From Sipunculus nudus (taxonomy: Eukaryota; Annelida; Sipuncula; Golfingiida; Sipunculidae): a stretch of 64,000 nt of DNA. Of this stretch, positions 24,513-38,000 are shown piece by piece. Position 1 is the first letter of the stretch; each line of letters opens with the position of its first letter. A program made the translations under genes and the position numbers. The notes under the pieces were generated by a model. It was not told the origin of the DNA, did no database searches, and saw nothing but the letters and a program-made list of their open reading frames with translations. The stretch is from contig CM049320.1 of NCBI GenBank assembly GCA_026874595.1, forward strand, positions 43,224,714 to 43,288,713, read 5' to 3'.

Positions 24513-25928
24513 TCTGGTACACAGATATAAACCAAGAAGTATGAGGTAAGCCATGGTCCTCAGATATAAACCAAGTTGTGTGAGGTAAGCCATGGTCCTC
24601 AGATATAAACCAAGTAGTGTGAGGTAAGCCATGGTCCTCAGATATAAACCAAGTTGTGTGAGGTAAGCCATGGTCCACAGATATAAACCAAGTTGTGTGA
24701 GGTTAGCCATGGTCCACAGATATAAACCAAGTTGTGTGAGGTAAGCCATGGTCCACAGATATAAACCAAGAAGTATGAGTTGAGCCATGGTCCTCAGATA
24801 TAAACCAAGTTGTGTGAGGTAAGCCATGGTCCACAGATATAAACCAAGAAGTATGAGTTGAGCCATGGTCCTCAGATATAAACCAAGTTGTGTGAGGTAA
24901 GCCATGGTCCTCAGATATAAACCAAGTAGTGTGAGGTTAGCCTTGGTCCACAGATATAAACCAAGTTGTGTGAGGTAAGCCATGGTCCTCAGATATAAAC
25001 CAAGTTGTGTGAGGTCAGCCATGGTCCACAGATATAAACCAAGCTGTGTGAGGTAAGCCATGGTCCACAGATATAAACCAAGTTGTGTGAGGTAAGCCAT
25101 GGTCCACAGATATAAACCAAGTTGTGTGAGGTAAGCCATGGTCCACAGATATAAACCAAGAAGTATGAGTTGAGCCATGGTCCTCAGATATAAACCAAGT
25201 TGTGTGAGGTAAGCCATGGTCCTCAGATATAAACCAGGTAGTGTGAGGTTAGCCTTGGTCCACAGATATAAACCAAGTAGTGTGAGGTAAGCCATGGTCC
25301 TCAGATATAAACCAAGTTGTGTGAGGTAAGCCATGGTCCTCAGATATAAACCAAGCTGTGTGAGGTAAGCCATGGTCCACAGATATAAACCAAGTTGTGT
25401 GAGGTAAGCCATGGTCCACAGATATAAACCAAGTTGTGTGAGGTAAGCCATGGTCCACAGATATAAACCAAGTTGTGTGAGGTAAGCCATGGTCCACAGA
25501 TATAAACCAAGTTGTGTGAGGTAAGCAATGGTCCACAGATATAAACCAAGTTGTGTGAGGTAAGCCATGGTCCACAGATATAAACCAAGTAGTGTGAGGT
25601 TAGCCTTGGTCCACAGATATAAACCAAGAAGTATGAGTTGAGCCATGGTCCTCAGATATAAACCAAGTTGTGTGAGGTAAGCCATGGTCCACAGATATAA
25701 ACCAAGAAGTATGAGTTGAGCCATGGTCCTCAGATATAAACCAAGTTGTGTGAGGTAAGCCATGGTCCACAGATAGTAACCAAGTAGTGTGAGGTTAGCC
25801 TTGATCCACAGACATTAACCAAGTAGTGTGAGGTTAGCCATGGTCCACAGATATAAACCAAGTTGTGTGAGGTAAGCAATGGTCCAAGGATATAAACCAA
25901 GTTGTGTGAGTTAAGCCATGGTCCACAA
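24513..25928. repeat. 39-bp minisatellite with a 427-codon minus-strand frame
   Basis: About 36 copies of a 39-bp unit (AGCCATGGTCCACAGATATA, AACCAAGTTGTGTGAGGTA) with a variant carrying AAGTATGAGTTG and CCTCAG. Because 39 bp is 13 codons, the minus strand reads as a 427-codon frame (24480-25763) of a hydrophobic 13-residue repeat, MAYLTQLGLYLRT-like. The frame starts inside the array, and its downstream end is a short unique tail with no domain. A second minus frame is also partly open. I regard it as a by-product of unit length rather than a protein, although it would be worth checking against RNA. Confidence 0.95.
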
Positions 25929-27599
25929 TCGAATCAAATGAAACCCCACTCTTTAGGGCCTGTGAATTCTGAGCACTTAGAATTGTTCAGTGATCAATTC
26001 TCTTTCTTTGATTCGCCTTTTATTCAATTCAGTTATCACTTTAGTAGTATATTTCAGATTGTCTCTTAAATAAAAGCAAAATATTTTACAATAAAGGATT
26101 TAAGTTAATTTTAGCAAGCAAAGGAATGATGTCACTCTGTGTATTTATTGCAAATTAAAAAAAAAAAATTGTGTATGTGTGTGATCTGGTTGTCTGAATA
26201 CTGTTGAAACTAGGTCTAAGGTACATACATAATAAATAGTCTTGATATCATGTTATTCTTTGTAAAATTTGACAGCTCACAAAGGGCGACAGGGTGGTTC
26301 ATGCAACAAAATAATAATTATCAAAATGAATTAATTCAGAGGATAATAATTGACTACAATTAAATCATGTGGTTGCAGTTAAATGTGTTGATTGTTGCAT
26401 GCATTGTAACACCACTTCTCTCACTTGGTACTCTTGTTTGAATAAATTGCTGCAAATATGAATGACAAAGAGGGGAACATGAGAACAATGCACTAATTAA
26501 CTCAGGGAGGGAACGCCACTTGAGGTAGGAATGTCTGGAGACAAAAACAGGTCAGACAGCAGAAACCCTGATGACTTTAACATGGCTCAGCCTGTCTTCA
26601 ACCACAGAAAAATGGCTGTATTTAATTTGCTTACATCACTTGTGTCTTAGTTTAAAATTGTGTGTTTGATTGAATAGAAATATCCTCAGGACCATATGGT
26701 TGGAGACAGTGATTGAGCTTGACAATATAAATTATTCTCATGTATAAAGAATCTCAGCCATTTACGGTGACCATGAGTTTTGTAATTTGAATATGATACA
26801 AAATTTCATATTTACCAAGAAATTAAAACATGAAATTTATCAGTTTCTCTAACACTTTGCATGTATATGGATCTTTATTGATCAGATATGTGAAAGTTAG
26901 AAATATTTTATCCATACTGGGGTCACAAAATTGACTAGGAGAGTAAATTTTATCCCAAAGTTTAGTCTGTTCATTTAAAATTCTTAAAAAGATCACATGT
27001 ATCAGAAATGTCTTCATGGATTGTTCTTAAATTTGGTGTGCCCTTTGGTAATTTTGCATTATTAGATGTACAAGACTCATTGCATTACCTACAATTCTTA
27101 TTGGTTTCTTAGGAATGGCTTCAAAACCTACCTGTGCAGAATTGTGTGTCTTTTGTCAAGTCTGGTGTCTGCAGGCTGGAATACCTACAGGTGATCCAGT
27201 AAACTTCATCGGGATTACTATTGAATCTTTTGATAGCATATTAACCACAGAGCAAAACTTGAATATCAGCAGAAGCTGACAAAAGTTCTAATTGTTATTT
27301 TCTTCAGACTGACAATTTCTATTAGTTCCATATATTGCTCTGATTTATAAAATTTAACTTACCACTATCATTCACATGTCATCAGTCCTCATGTCATCAT
27401 TCACATGTAATCAGTCCTCATGTTATCATGTACTATCTGAAATAAATCACCTCAAGAAGTTCTCAGATTTTCCAGTAACATGCAGTTCTCAGGTTTCTAT
27501 TTCACCCATTGTAAACTTATGTCTCATTGTATCCTCAGACAAAGTAGGGACATGGTCGCACTGCTGCTGAGGAGAATTTGTTTGGAGGTGATAACTCAA
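25929..27599. other. unique AT-rich intronic sequence
   Basis: No repeats longer than a few units and no gene are visible. A short two-unit repeat (29 bp, CACATGTCATCAGTCCTCATG-like) lies at about 27373-27430. An A-run occurs near 26158-26167. Short frames have no support. Confidence 0.4.
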
Positions 27600-29075
27600 A
27601 AAATATATTACAGATCTTTACCAAACTCGACATGTGCATAGATATAGGTGAGAGGACGAAGCCTATTTAAATGGGGTCATGACCTTTACTAGGAGAGTGA
27701 CCTTGACCTTGAATAGGTCCAATTTGGGGGAAATTATCACACAAATTCTTAAATATCTCAAGAAACTGGCATGGATGATAAAAAAATCAAGTTGACCGAA
27801 GCCCATGGATAGTGTTGTTATGTACCAGAATCTGGTGGCGCCACCTGTTTTCCTTTTCTTGTGGTAGTGCCGTTTAATACCCCTATCATTGCCACTTAAC
27901 AGTACTGTGAGCAATGAAAGTCAAAAACTAATGGACAGATTTCTTTCATATTCTTGCATATATGTAGACATGGGTTATGGGATGATGTATATTTAAATTA
28001 GGGTCATTACCTCTCCTATGAGAGTGGCCTTTGACTTGAATATTGCCATATATGGTGAAAATCACACAAAATCATAAATATCTCAATAAAGGTTGCATGG
28101 TTCGGTTCAAAAATCAAATTGACCGAAGATCTTGGAGAGCTTTCTCTTCTGCAGAAGACAGGTTGCGCCACCTTCTGTCTTTTTCTTGTTTTTGCACCTT
28201 TAAATACCTCATCATTGCCACTTGACAGTACTGTGAGCATTATATGTCTAAAACTAATAGACAGATTTGGCTGAAATTGTGCATGTCCATTGATCTTGGA
28301 TTTCCCCATTTTGAATTCAAGACTAGTGGTGCTATCTGCCATCTTTATTGTTTGGCATCCATCCATACGTTTACTTTCGGTGAAAATTACTCATATCTCC
28401 GAAGTGGTTAAAGGTATTGGTCTGAAATTTGGCATGTTATCCATGTTGGAAAGTTTTTTCATAAACCAGACAGGTGGCGCAACCTACCTCCCCATTTTTG
28501 TAGAATAAATTAATGCTCTTTTCTAAGGAGTGATTTGCCCTATTAGTCTGAAAATGTGCATTTCCATTGATCTTGGACTCCTCCATCTTGTACTCAAGAC
28601 TAGTAGTGCCATCTGCAATTGTTTTGTGTGGGGTCCATCAGTACATGTGCTTTGGGTGAAATTTGCTCATATCTCTAGAGTGGTTCAAGGTAGTTGTCTG
28701 AAGATTTGGCATGTCCATCCATCTTGGAATGTTTTCTAGTAAACCAGACAGGTGGCGCCATCTACCCTCCCATTTTTGTAGAATAAATTGATGCCCTTTT
28801 CTGAGGAGTGTTTTGCCCTATTGACCTGAAAATGTGCATACCCATAGATCTTGGACTCTTCCATCTTGTACTTAAGACTGGTGGTGCCATCTGCAATGGT
28901 TTGTTCGTGGGGTCCATCTGTACATGTGCTTTGGGTGAAAATTGCTCATATCTCCGGAATGGTTCAAGGTATTGGTCTTAAATTTGGTTTGTCTATCCAT
29001 CTTGGAAAATTTTCTCATAAACCAGACAGGTGGCACCACTTACCTTCCTGTTTCTGTAAAATAAATTAATTTTCT
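27600..29075. repeat. diverged long-period tandem repeats carrying GGTGGCGCCACC-type palindromes
   Basis: Two related blocks are seen. At 27655-28270 two copies about 330 bp apart share GAGAGTGACC, ATCACACAAA and CACTT(A/G)ACAGTACTGTGAGC. At 28280-29060 three copies about 280 bp apart share ATCTTGGA, CATGTGCTTTGGGTGAAA, CAGACAGGTGGCGCCA and TTTTTGTAGAATAAATT. Each copy contains an exact or mutated GGTGGCGCCACC palindrome (exact at 27834-27845; variants near 28155, 28471, 28751 and 29032). Period and style resemble the tandem core of non-autonomous Helitron/Helentron-like elements in molluscs, but no termini were identified. Confidence 0.75.
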
Positions 29076-30389
29076 TTTCCTTAGACTTTTTAGAGTGATT
29101 CACTGTATTATCCCCCATATTTGGTGAAAAATATTGTTTTTCAAGTTGATAGATGAAAGAAACCATAGTTGCTTGCCAAGTGTCAGTATATGCTGCTGAA
29201 GATGGGGGGGGGGGGGGCTATTCTTAAAGGGGGAGGAGGGGAATAATTGTCTGGGGATACTATGGCACCACAGACATATCTAGTTTCTCTTATCTATTTT
29301 AACATTTATATTTTCTCAAATTCAGCTGACTTTCTTGGCCAATGGGCCACTTGTATAACCTATCCATCAGCCTTAGAAATTTAGAGCATAATCAAAGTTG
29401 TGTCCAAAAAAATCTGAAATAATTTGGAGTAGAGAAGTTCTTGATAGGAATAATCTGATAGAAAAGGGAGCAGAGGTCTAGATGGTGAGGTGCTGACATT
29501 CAATTTTATAATTCATGTGACATACAGAAGACCAGGCCTCTGTCACATTTAAACATCACAGTGCCACTGTGTGGATTATGTTCACTGTGGTATCAGTTTC
29601 CTCAGACTTCTGTAGTAGCTTATATACACACACTATCAAATTTCTCAACTTTAAAGAAATCTGACAGTTAACACTGCTAGAATGTTACAGGAGTGATTCA
29701 AGAGTTATTAGTGTACAAGAACTGCCCTGACACAACTTAAGGACTCCTGCCTGGCCACAAGACACAACAAACTGTCCCCATTGAACTGCCAGCTTCAAGC
29801 TCAGTCAGTTATTTTATATCCAAGGTCAGACAAGGTCAGTGTGATGTCAGGATGGCGAGGAGTTGAGGGCACAGAGAGACACCTGTGGTAGCCAGCAGCA
29901 TATATGAACCACAATTATCTAATGTTTCTTTAGTTACAACTCTATTTTGACCTATTTTAATCCACCCACAAAAAGTGAAGGATATGAAAAATTGAGTTAA
30001 ATAGATTTTATTTATAAATAAATAAACAAGGAAGATTGTGTTTATAAAAATTTGAATGACATTGGCATTTGTTAGTTATATTATTTTCCCAGTCACAAAA
30101 AAATCAAACCGAGCATGCTTAATAGCAGATGTTGTGAAATGCGGGCAACTGCCTAAATTAACCGCCACTGGATATCAGTCCCTTTTCAAATTCCATTATT
30201 TTATCTACATATAAACCTTATGAAATAGGACCGCCTGGCTTTTACAGATTACGGGCAGTTTTTTCTGACCAAAGTGATAAATTACTAACAAAATTGACCT
30301 GCCTAATGCAGGCATTCTTTGTGGTACTCTTTGACCAGCACTTACTGTCGGTGGATTGCCCATTGGTGAATGTTTCCATGTTTCTATGG
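29076..30389. other. unique intronic sequence
   Basis: A 14-base G run at 29204-29217 is followed by a G-rich stretch that could form a quadruplex. Otherwise the sequence is unique and I see no gene. Confidence 0.4.
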
Positions 30390-30715
30390 AGTGTGGTGGA
30401 TCTAAAGGCGCTGGACTTGTGACCGCAAGGTTGTGGGTTCGCGTCCTGTTCTGAAAGCTGTCTGCGACTGCGCTAAGACTCCTAGTCAAAGTCTTTACCA
30501 CAAGGGTGCGCTCTCTCGACCCAGGAGTGAATGGGTACTGGGCATGGGCAGCAGACAAATGTAGAACGAATAACTTTCTAGTGCCTGTTGTCTGCTTGGG
30601 TTGTATGCTCCCCAGGGAGCCAAGAAAAACTACAAGAATGAACAGGCCCAAAAGACCAGGAAGGCAAGATGTAAAGTCAGATGATATCAGACTATATACT
30701 GCCACCTTTCCTGTA
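30390..30715 (+). mobile_element. tRNA-derived SINE (full or near-full copy)
   Basis: The 5' part resembles a tRNA-derived head: GGATCTAAAGGCGCTGGACT at about 30398, then GGTTCGCGTCC at 30436-30446, which matches the Pol III B box GGTTCGANTCC well. The body contains CTCTCGACCCAGGAGTGAAT and TGGGTTGTATGCTCCCCAGG, and both motifs recur in a second copy at 44155-44345. The 166-codon minus-strand frame across it (30205-30705) is a by-product. The 3' limit is uncertain because no clear tail or target duplication was seen. SINEs with a tRNA head and a conserved body are established in molluscs. I cannot name the family without a database. Confidence 0.72.
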
Positions 30716-33065
30716 CATCTTGAAAACTGGTGACCTTGACCTGGATCATCAAGTCATTATAATAAGCTTATTATCTCTGTGGAATCCCATAACCTTTGAT
30801 GTATTGTGTATTTTGAGCAAATTTGACATAAAGTATTTTCCACCAATATCTTGGATCAGTTTAAAAATGTTTGAATGTAAACTTGATCAGCAAGGTCAGA
30901 TCTGTTAAAGTCTAGGATTTCTATTTAGTAATGCATATCTTTAGAAGTACTGCATATTATTTTTTCTCAATTTTATACAGTAATTCTTTTTAGTAAGATC
31001 TCAAAAGATATAAAAATTACCTTGATCTGTAACGTTAAATTGGTGGAATTATATGATTTCTTTAAACCCTGAACTTTTGAGATCATGTGCCTTATTTCCC
31101 CTAATTTATGATGAGGCCTTTGGGGTAGGAGTGATATCTGTTTTTGTGACTGCAAAGACAAAGCCACTCTAGTTCCCAATTACAATTGCCAATAAATTTG
31201 TTTTATGCACCAAATGAAAAATTTCTTATATTCAAATTTAATTCTTTCATTTTCAATGTAATATTTTAGCAATATCAGGTTTTTAACCATTCTGGAAGTC
31301 GTGGAACACATGGGGAAATTTAAGTCAGGGAAAACTCAGTTATTTGAGAAAAATACTTCAGATCAGGGAAAAGTCAGAGCAGCCAAAAAAGAGAAAACAG
31401 TCAAACTGTCATTTATGTCTTATATCTAGATGCCACTGTTTGATTGGCTCTCCTCTCTTGGCATTTTTGTGTGGAAATATGCTTCTTTATTGACCTTGTT
31501 CAGTGTAATTACTTTTTACTTAACAACACTGAAGTCTTATTTTCAAGGAAACTGGAATGAGCTAGGGCTTAATAATGACTGAATTCTATGAGACTACATA
31601 GTTGGGTGTCCCTGGGGCTGTTGGCCCTCAGACTCTGACCTAGAGGTGTAATCTGTTGATACCTTAATAAACCTGATCGGTGAGTTTATGTATAGAAATT
31701 GCATGTTTGTTGCTTGTGTTTGTTGATGGTGTTTGTTGATGATGGGTTTATGATTAGTGAGTTGTCCTGAGGTCTCTTCTGTCTGTCAATCTGCTTCTAG
31801 GGAAATCTTTATAACCACTGGCAGGGACATTTCAGATGGTATTAATTAAGTATTTATCAAGGTTAAAATGAAGGAAGTTGACCTGAGGAAGTGAACATCT
31901 CACGGTCAGATCAGCAGAGGCATGAAGCAGCAAGGTATAGACGATGCTGCTCCAGCCAAGTGGACTCCATTAGGGCCATCCCTTCCTTTGATTAGCGGCT
32001 GCACCAGACTCTGCTCCCTGGGGCAGTTACAAGGTCACCTAGAGGTCAGCTCAGCCCTCTCATGTTAGTTGTGGATCAGAGGAGGGATTCTCAGCTGTCA
32101 TTAGACCCAGGGATTGTCCGAATCCCACAAAGCAAATTGTTTGTGTCTCATGTTACATAAACTGTTATTGTATATGTACAGATAATGATAAAGGACATTC
32201 ACACCTATACCCATGTGATATGGCTTTCTCTAGCTGGTAACCAGTGATCACTATGTTACCTAGGTTACTCTTTAAGTGAAACCATAGCAGATTAGGGTAG
32301 CTATAAGGATGCAATGTGTTTGAACTTTTCAGTAATTTCTTAATAACATATCTTCATAATGTATTGTTGATGCACACAGGCACTTAGTCAGTATGATATA
32401 ATACATTTTGACCTATATTAAACTCCTGAAATAAGGATGTAGACAGGGCCAGTTTTATGAAAATCTTGACCCTGGAGGCAAATTGTGTTAATGTATGGCA
32501 TTCAGTCTATTCAGGGGCAATGAATGGTACTGCAGTATACATATAAACAGTTGGTCAATCACAAAGATTTGTTTCATTCTGACCTTGCACACTTACACAT
32601 GCTAAGTTCTTTCTGTTGTTCTCTGGGTAACCTCCCAGCAATATTGCTTTATATATATAAACTTTATTATAGTCAGTGTTATCAGCCACATCATTCCTCA
32701 CATTTATTCACCACAGATAGTCAGTATTCAGAGGAAAATGTATAGAGCGTCCAGCTCAATCCTGACTAGGCTTGTGACTACCCTGGAATAGATCAGATTG
32801 GGATATATAGCAGACTAAAGTTAGGTCACATCAAAATCTTGATTGGGCTTTTGGCTCTCAAGACTATACTTGGCATAATTAAAGACAAAATTTATTCAAG
32901 TAAGAATCCTTGTTTCCGATTGTAAAAGATAGAAAACTTATACAAGAGCACAATATGCAGCATCAAAAACATAAAAAATGGCAGATGCAATTTTTTTGTC
33001 CATGCAAAGCAGGAAAATCCCAAAATAATGATAAAATATTAAATGTGTCAGCTGATTTCTATTTT
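30716..33065. other. unique intronic sequence with a GC-richer island
   Basis: The sequence is mostly AT-rich and unique. At about 31880-32110 composition shifts to a more balanced, complex sequence without a splice-supported frame, which is a candidate conserved noncoding element. No gene was identified. Confidence 0.4.
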
Positions 33066-34605
33066 TATGCCCCCGCCACAAAGTGGCCGGGGCATATAGT
33101 TTTACCCATGTCCGTCATTCCGTCCTTCCGTCATTCCGAAATCAAACAGTTGTACGGACTTTTTTTCGCAATGCCTGCAGATATTGGCCTGAATTTTGGT
33201 GTGTGGGCAGATATAGACCAGTTACAGATCGAGTTCGCGTTTCGTCCCGGTTGACCTAATTTTGACCATTTTATGGCTCCTAAACTTAGAAAATTTCATG
33301 AAAAATAGAAATATTCATGACAGATACACATGTACGGACTTTTTTTCGCAATGCCTGCAGATATTGGCCTGATTTTTGGTGTGTGGACAGATATAGACCA
33401 GTTACAGATCAAGTTCGCGTTTCGTCCCAGTTGAACTATTTTTGACCATTTTACGGCTCCTAAACTTAGAAATTTTCATGAAAAATAGAAATATTCATGA
33501 CAGATACACATGTACAGACTTTTTTTCGCAATGCCTGCAGATTTTGGCCTGATTTTTGGTGTGTGGGCAGGTATAGACCAGTTACAGATCGAGTTCGCGT
33601 TTCGTCCCCGTTGACCTATTTTTGACCGTTTTACGGCTCCTGAACATAGAAAATTTCATGAAAAATATGAAATTTCATGACAAATGCACATGTACGGACT
33701 TTTTTTCGCAATGGCTGCAGATATTGGCCTGATTTTTGGTGTGTCGGCAGATATTGACCAATTACAGATGGAGTTCACATTTCGTCCCGGTTGACCTACT
33801 TTTGACTGTTTTACGGCTCCTGAACATAGAAAATTTTATGTAAAATATATATTTTCATGACAAATACACTTGTACAGACTTTTCTTCACAATACCTGCAG
33901 ATATTGGCCTGATTTTTGGTGTGTGGGCAGATAATGACCAGTTACAGATCAAGTTCATGTTTTGTCCCAGTTGACCTATTTTTGACCGTTTGACGGTGCT
34001 CTAACATAGAAAATTTCATAAAAAGGAGCACATGTATGGACTTTTTTTCGCAGTGCCTGCAGATACAGGCCTGATTTTTGGTGTGTAGGCAGATAATGAC
34101 CAGTTACAGATCGAGTTCTTGTTTTGTCTCAGTTGACCTACTTTTGACCATTTGACTGCTCCTGAACATAGAAAGTTTCATGAAAAATATAAATTTTCAT
34201 AACAAATGCATATGTACTGACTTTTTTTCCTCAATGCCTGCAGATACCACCCTGATTTTTTTTGTGTGGGCAGATAATGACAGTTACAGATTGAGTTTGC
34301 GTTTCATCCCGGTTGACCTACTTTTGATTGTTTTACGGCTCCTAAACATAGAAAATTTCATGAAAGACAGAAATTTTTATGGAAAATGCACATGTATGGA
34401 CTTTTTTTCACAATGCCTGCATATACTGGCATGATTTTTGGTGTATTGCTTGATAATGACCCGTTACAGATCGAGTTTGCATTTTGCCCTTGTTGACCTA
34501 CTTTTGACCATACGACACCTCCTGAACTTAAAAAATTTTCCAAAATTTACAAATGTTTCTAATTTGCCCAAGGCAGGGGCATTCGTGTCGTTCCGACACA
34601 TCTAG
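33066..34605 (+). mobile_element. Helitron/Helentron-like non-autonomous element with 180-bp tandem core
   Basis: The left end is a hairpin at 33066-33096 (TATGCCCC, GCC...GGC, GGGGCATA), followed by GTCCGTCATTCCGTCCTTCC. The body has about eight copies of a 180-bp unit beginning TGTACGGACTTTTTTTCGCA (33151, 33331, 33511, 33691 and onward, decaying toward the right). The right end has a 6-bp stem with 3-nt loop at 34585-34599 (GTGTCG, TTC, CGACAC), then CTAG at 34602-34605 and a following T. A hairpin just before CTAG/T is the signature of rolling-circle transposon 3' ends. Elements with a tandem core and hairpin ends (for example the pearl-type elements of bivalves) are known in molluscs. 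There is no Rep/helicase coding, so movement would depend on a partner element. Confidence 0.75.
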
Positions 34606-34859
34606 TTTAATATATTATATTATTAATAGTCATTATTAATGATAATTTAAATTTAGACATGTTCAAAGCAGTTTTGATGTACAGTTCACACTTCAAAAAA
34701 GTATCAGGGTTTTGGTTTGTTCAAATCTCAATTGATTTTACTCTATCTGAAATATTACATTTACTACAAATTGTAAATCTTGGTTTGTGCCAGTCTACAT
34801 CATTTAGGCATTTTCTGATTTGTCCAATTCAGGTTCTGGATGGTTACATTAATGTGGAC

Positions 34860-35095
34860 GATAGAGGTGGTTCGGTGGGACTTAGGTAGTGTATATTCAG
34901 AATTTGGAGGATGAAGGTGGTTCGGTGGGACTTGGCTAATGTATATCAAGAATTTGGAGGATGGGGGTGGTTGGGTGGGACTTGGGTAGTGTATATTCAG
35001 AATTTGGAGGATGGAGGTGGTTAGGTGGGTCTTGGGTAGTGTATATTAATAATTCGGAGGATGGGGGTGGTTGGGTGGGACTTGGCTAGTGTATA
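34860..35095. repeat. 50-bp tandem repeat, about 4.7 copies
   Basis: Units begin GATGGAGGTGGTTCGGTGGG and end GAATTTGGAG. They differ by scattered substitutions. There is no coding frame with support. Confidence 0.9.
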
Positions 35096-38000
35096 ATCAG
35101 GAGCTCTTGTTGTGAGTGCTGTAGTCACAACACTGTGTTTGTGTCACCTAATAACCTTGTACAGTTTTCTGTCACAAAACTCTGGCCTGTCTTGATCTGT
35201 CGGGGGTAATAGAGATAAACCCCCAGTTAACACCCTAAACCTCTGGCCGGCAAACCTGGAGGTACTCTCACATGAACCTGCCGAGGCTGAAGATGGCCCA
35301 GTTTACAGATACATGTACAACGGCCAGGGCTGGGGGATAGTTTATGGATATTATAAAACACATTTTCTCATTTTTACATCAATAACCAAAAGTAAAAATT
35401 GTTTTCTTCATCAGTTCCATGTTTAACTTACATATGCTAGCTATAGAGAGCAGGTTACCCGGGAACTTCAGACAAGTATGAACTGTAAACAGTCAGGACA
35501 TTACTTCAAGCTGATCCTGAGGTTTTTTACTGATTTTTATTTAAGTTGGTTATTTTGACACAATTTCTATTACCAGTAACTGTTAAGCAGGAATATCTCT
35601 CTAGTTCAAGCAACTAATCATTTTATATACCTGTCTAATTTCTGCCAGAACTGTGGTGTGATCCTGGTGTGAGCTGGGTTATTGACAGAGCCATAACCTA
35701 ACCGTTCGCCAAGGGGGGGGGGGGGGGGTCACGAGTGGCAATTAGGGCAGTTGCCCTCTCCCATTGATTTTAAATAAAAAGTCAAATGTTTGGATAAGGT
35801 GGAGAATAAAAATGCTTTTTCTTGAGTTAATTGAAGGAAAACTGAAAAAGTATTTAATTAATGCTAAATCAATGTAAAAATATAATTTTTGTGCATTGAA
35901 TATAATTTTAGAAATTAATTTCTGTATATAGATCTGGTGAAGGATTCCTTTTATTTTCTTTACAAAATGATCAGGTCATACTAACACCAGTCTATCAAAA
36001 GTTGAAAATCAACAGACACAAAATGAATTCATGCAGTACAGTACTTGAGATGTTCAGGAAAGTGTAAAAGTGTATATATTGTAACATGACTATTATAAAA
36101 ACACAAAGACACATGCAGGGGGCATTTAAGGGTGTTTCAGACCTTTTAAAGATTATGATATTCCAGTACATTCAGGAGTGGAAATTCATTATACATAGAA
36201 GGGGCTCTAGAATTCTCCATTTTGATTACATATTTAACAAATTTTCCCCACTAGAGATGGTGATATTATGTCATAATATAGCGATATAATGCACATGCCT
36301 TAAACAGTGACACAAGTCGGATCCAGTTGAGTATATGAACACCTTCTATATTCATGATCTAGTTGCACAGTATAGGTCTGGTAATGCCATACTTCCTTTC
36401 TATGAGCTTGAATGGACATGTAAATACAATTTAACCATTGGTAGCTGACAGATTCAGGGTATTAAGTTTTAATTACTTGTGCTAGTAACATGTAGTTCCG
36501 TAGAGTGATAATGGTGATGATTTGGCGTGGGTGTTGAAGTTTGTGGTGGGTGAACTCATTTTCTGTTTGAACGCCATATGTTGATGGTTATGAAACACTA
36601 TGAACAGGTCATACTGCCTGCCACTAATGGCCAACAGAATGGCTTCATTGACTGCTGGCTTTAATGCAGACTGTGTTGTTGTGGCTGCCAACGACTGGTA
36701 CAAGGGCTATTTACTGACCAGTAATCAGGGGTTGAACCAGGGGGATCTGTCTGTCATTGGGATGTGCCATGCAGCGGGAACTCTTTAAATTGGCCAGCTA
36801 GTTTACCTGTACATTGAGGAAACATTGCTCACCTGTTCTGTATTATGCTAATCCAAAACATACTTTGGTGAACCTGCATGGTTTCATGTCTATTACAGGT
36901 GTCAATTAACCAGGTGGACAGGGAAATAGACCAGGCTTTTGATTTGTAAATATATACAAGTATTATCATTATTAGAGAGACTCATCTTTTGGTAAAAGAT
37001 GATCTGTATAGCTGTTGATCACTACATGTCCAGTAACTGATCTCTTACCAGCCATCACCAGTACTGTTCTGTACAGTATGTGTAGATGTAGTATTTGGGT
37101 AAATGAACTTTATAACTTTTGCCATGTTCAGTAGGTGTTCTTTGTGAAACAGGACCAGACTCCTCTAAGAGCAGATAATGAAAAGTTATAACAAAACTGG
37201 GCCATGCAAACAATTAAAAAAGTGAACAAATATGAAATTTCCGTAAAATTAGTCCATATTAATCAAATTTATACCATTTCTCAATAATTGATTCATAATG
37301 ATTGAGAATAACTTATGCAATTTGGTCATGGATGTCTCTGTATTGAGCTACATTAGTGCGATAGCACTGCTTGCAATTTTTCTATGTGTTTCTGCATGCA
37401 CATTTAATGAACACAAACAGATATTTAAGAGTTATGTCAAAAGTATTAGCAAAGCAATGAAATAACTTGAATTTGGCCATCCAATCTGAATATTGTACTT
37501 TAATCAGATGTAATTTCCTGTCATACTGCTAAGGATAATACCAAAGATTTCTTGAAATATATGACAACAGTTACAAATTCCAGTACAGATAGTCTGTATT
37601 CTAAGGTAAAAATCACACAGAAGCATCCATTTCTAAAAAAAAAATTCTCACTTTAAATTTGCTATGCATTTCTTTTAGATTTATTAATTGTATTACACAA
37701 GTGGTGCCACCTATATATTGATTTTGTCTAGCTTAATGGCTATTTTGAGACTGAATAATATCATTGTTGTCCAAGTGTTGTCTGACCATCATATTTTTGC
37801 CCAGGCCTTCCAAGAAATTATCTTAAATAGACAAATACCCCTTTAAAAAAATATGCAGCACATTTGTTTTGGATGTTTGGCCTAACTTTTATACTGGTCA
37901 AATGAGCATCATTACCCTGGGGTCATTTATTTAACATAAAGTAAGCGATTCAATAATTTTGTTTTGGCAAACAAGCCTTAATTACACTTTCAATGTAAAG

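Noticed and set aside
30205-30705. 166-codon minus-strand frame
   Set aside because: It lies mostly over the SINE and its peptide pattern reappears at the other SINE copy, so it is repeat-derived.
36600-36788. 62-codon plus-strand frame with fairly balanced composition
   Set aside because: It overlaps an open frame on the other strand, has no domain I recognise and no clear acceptor and donor.
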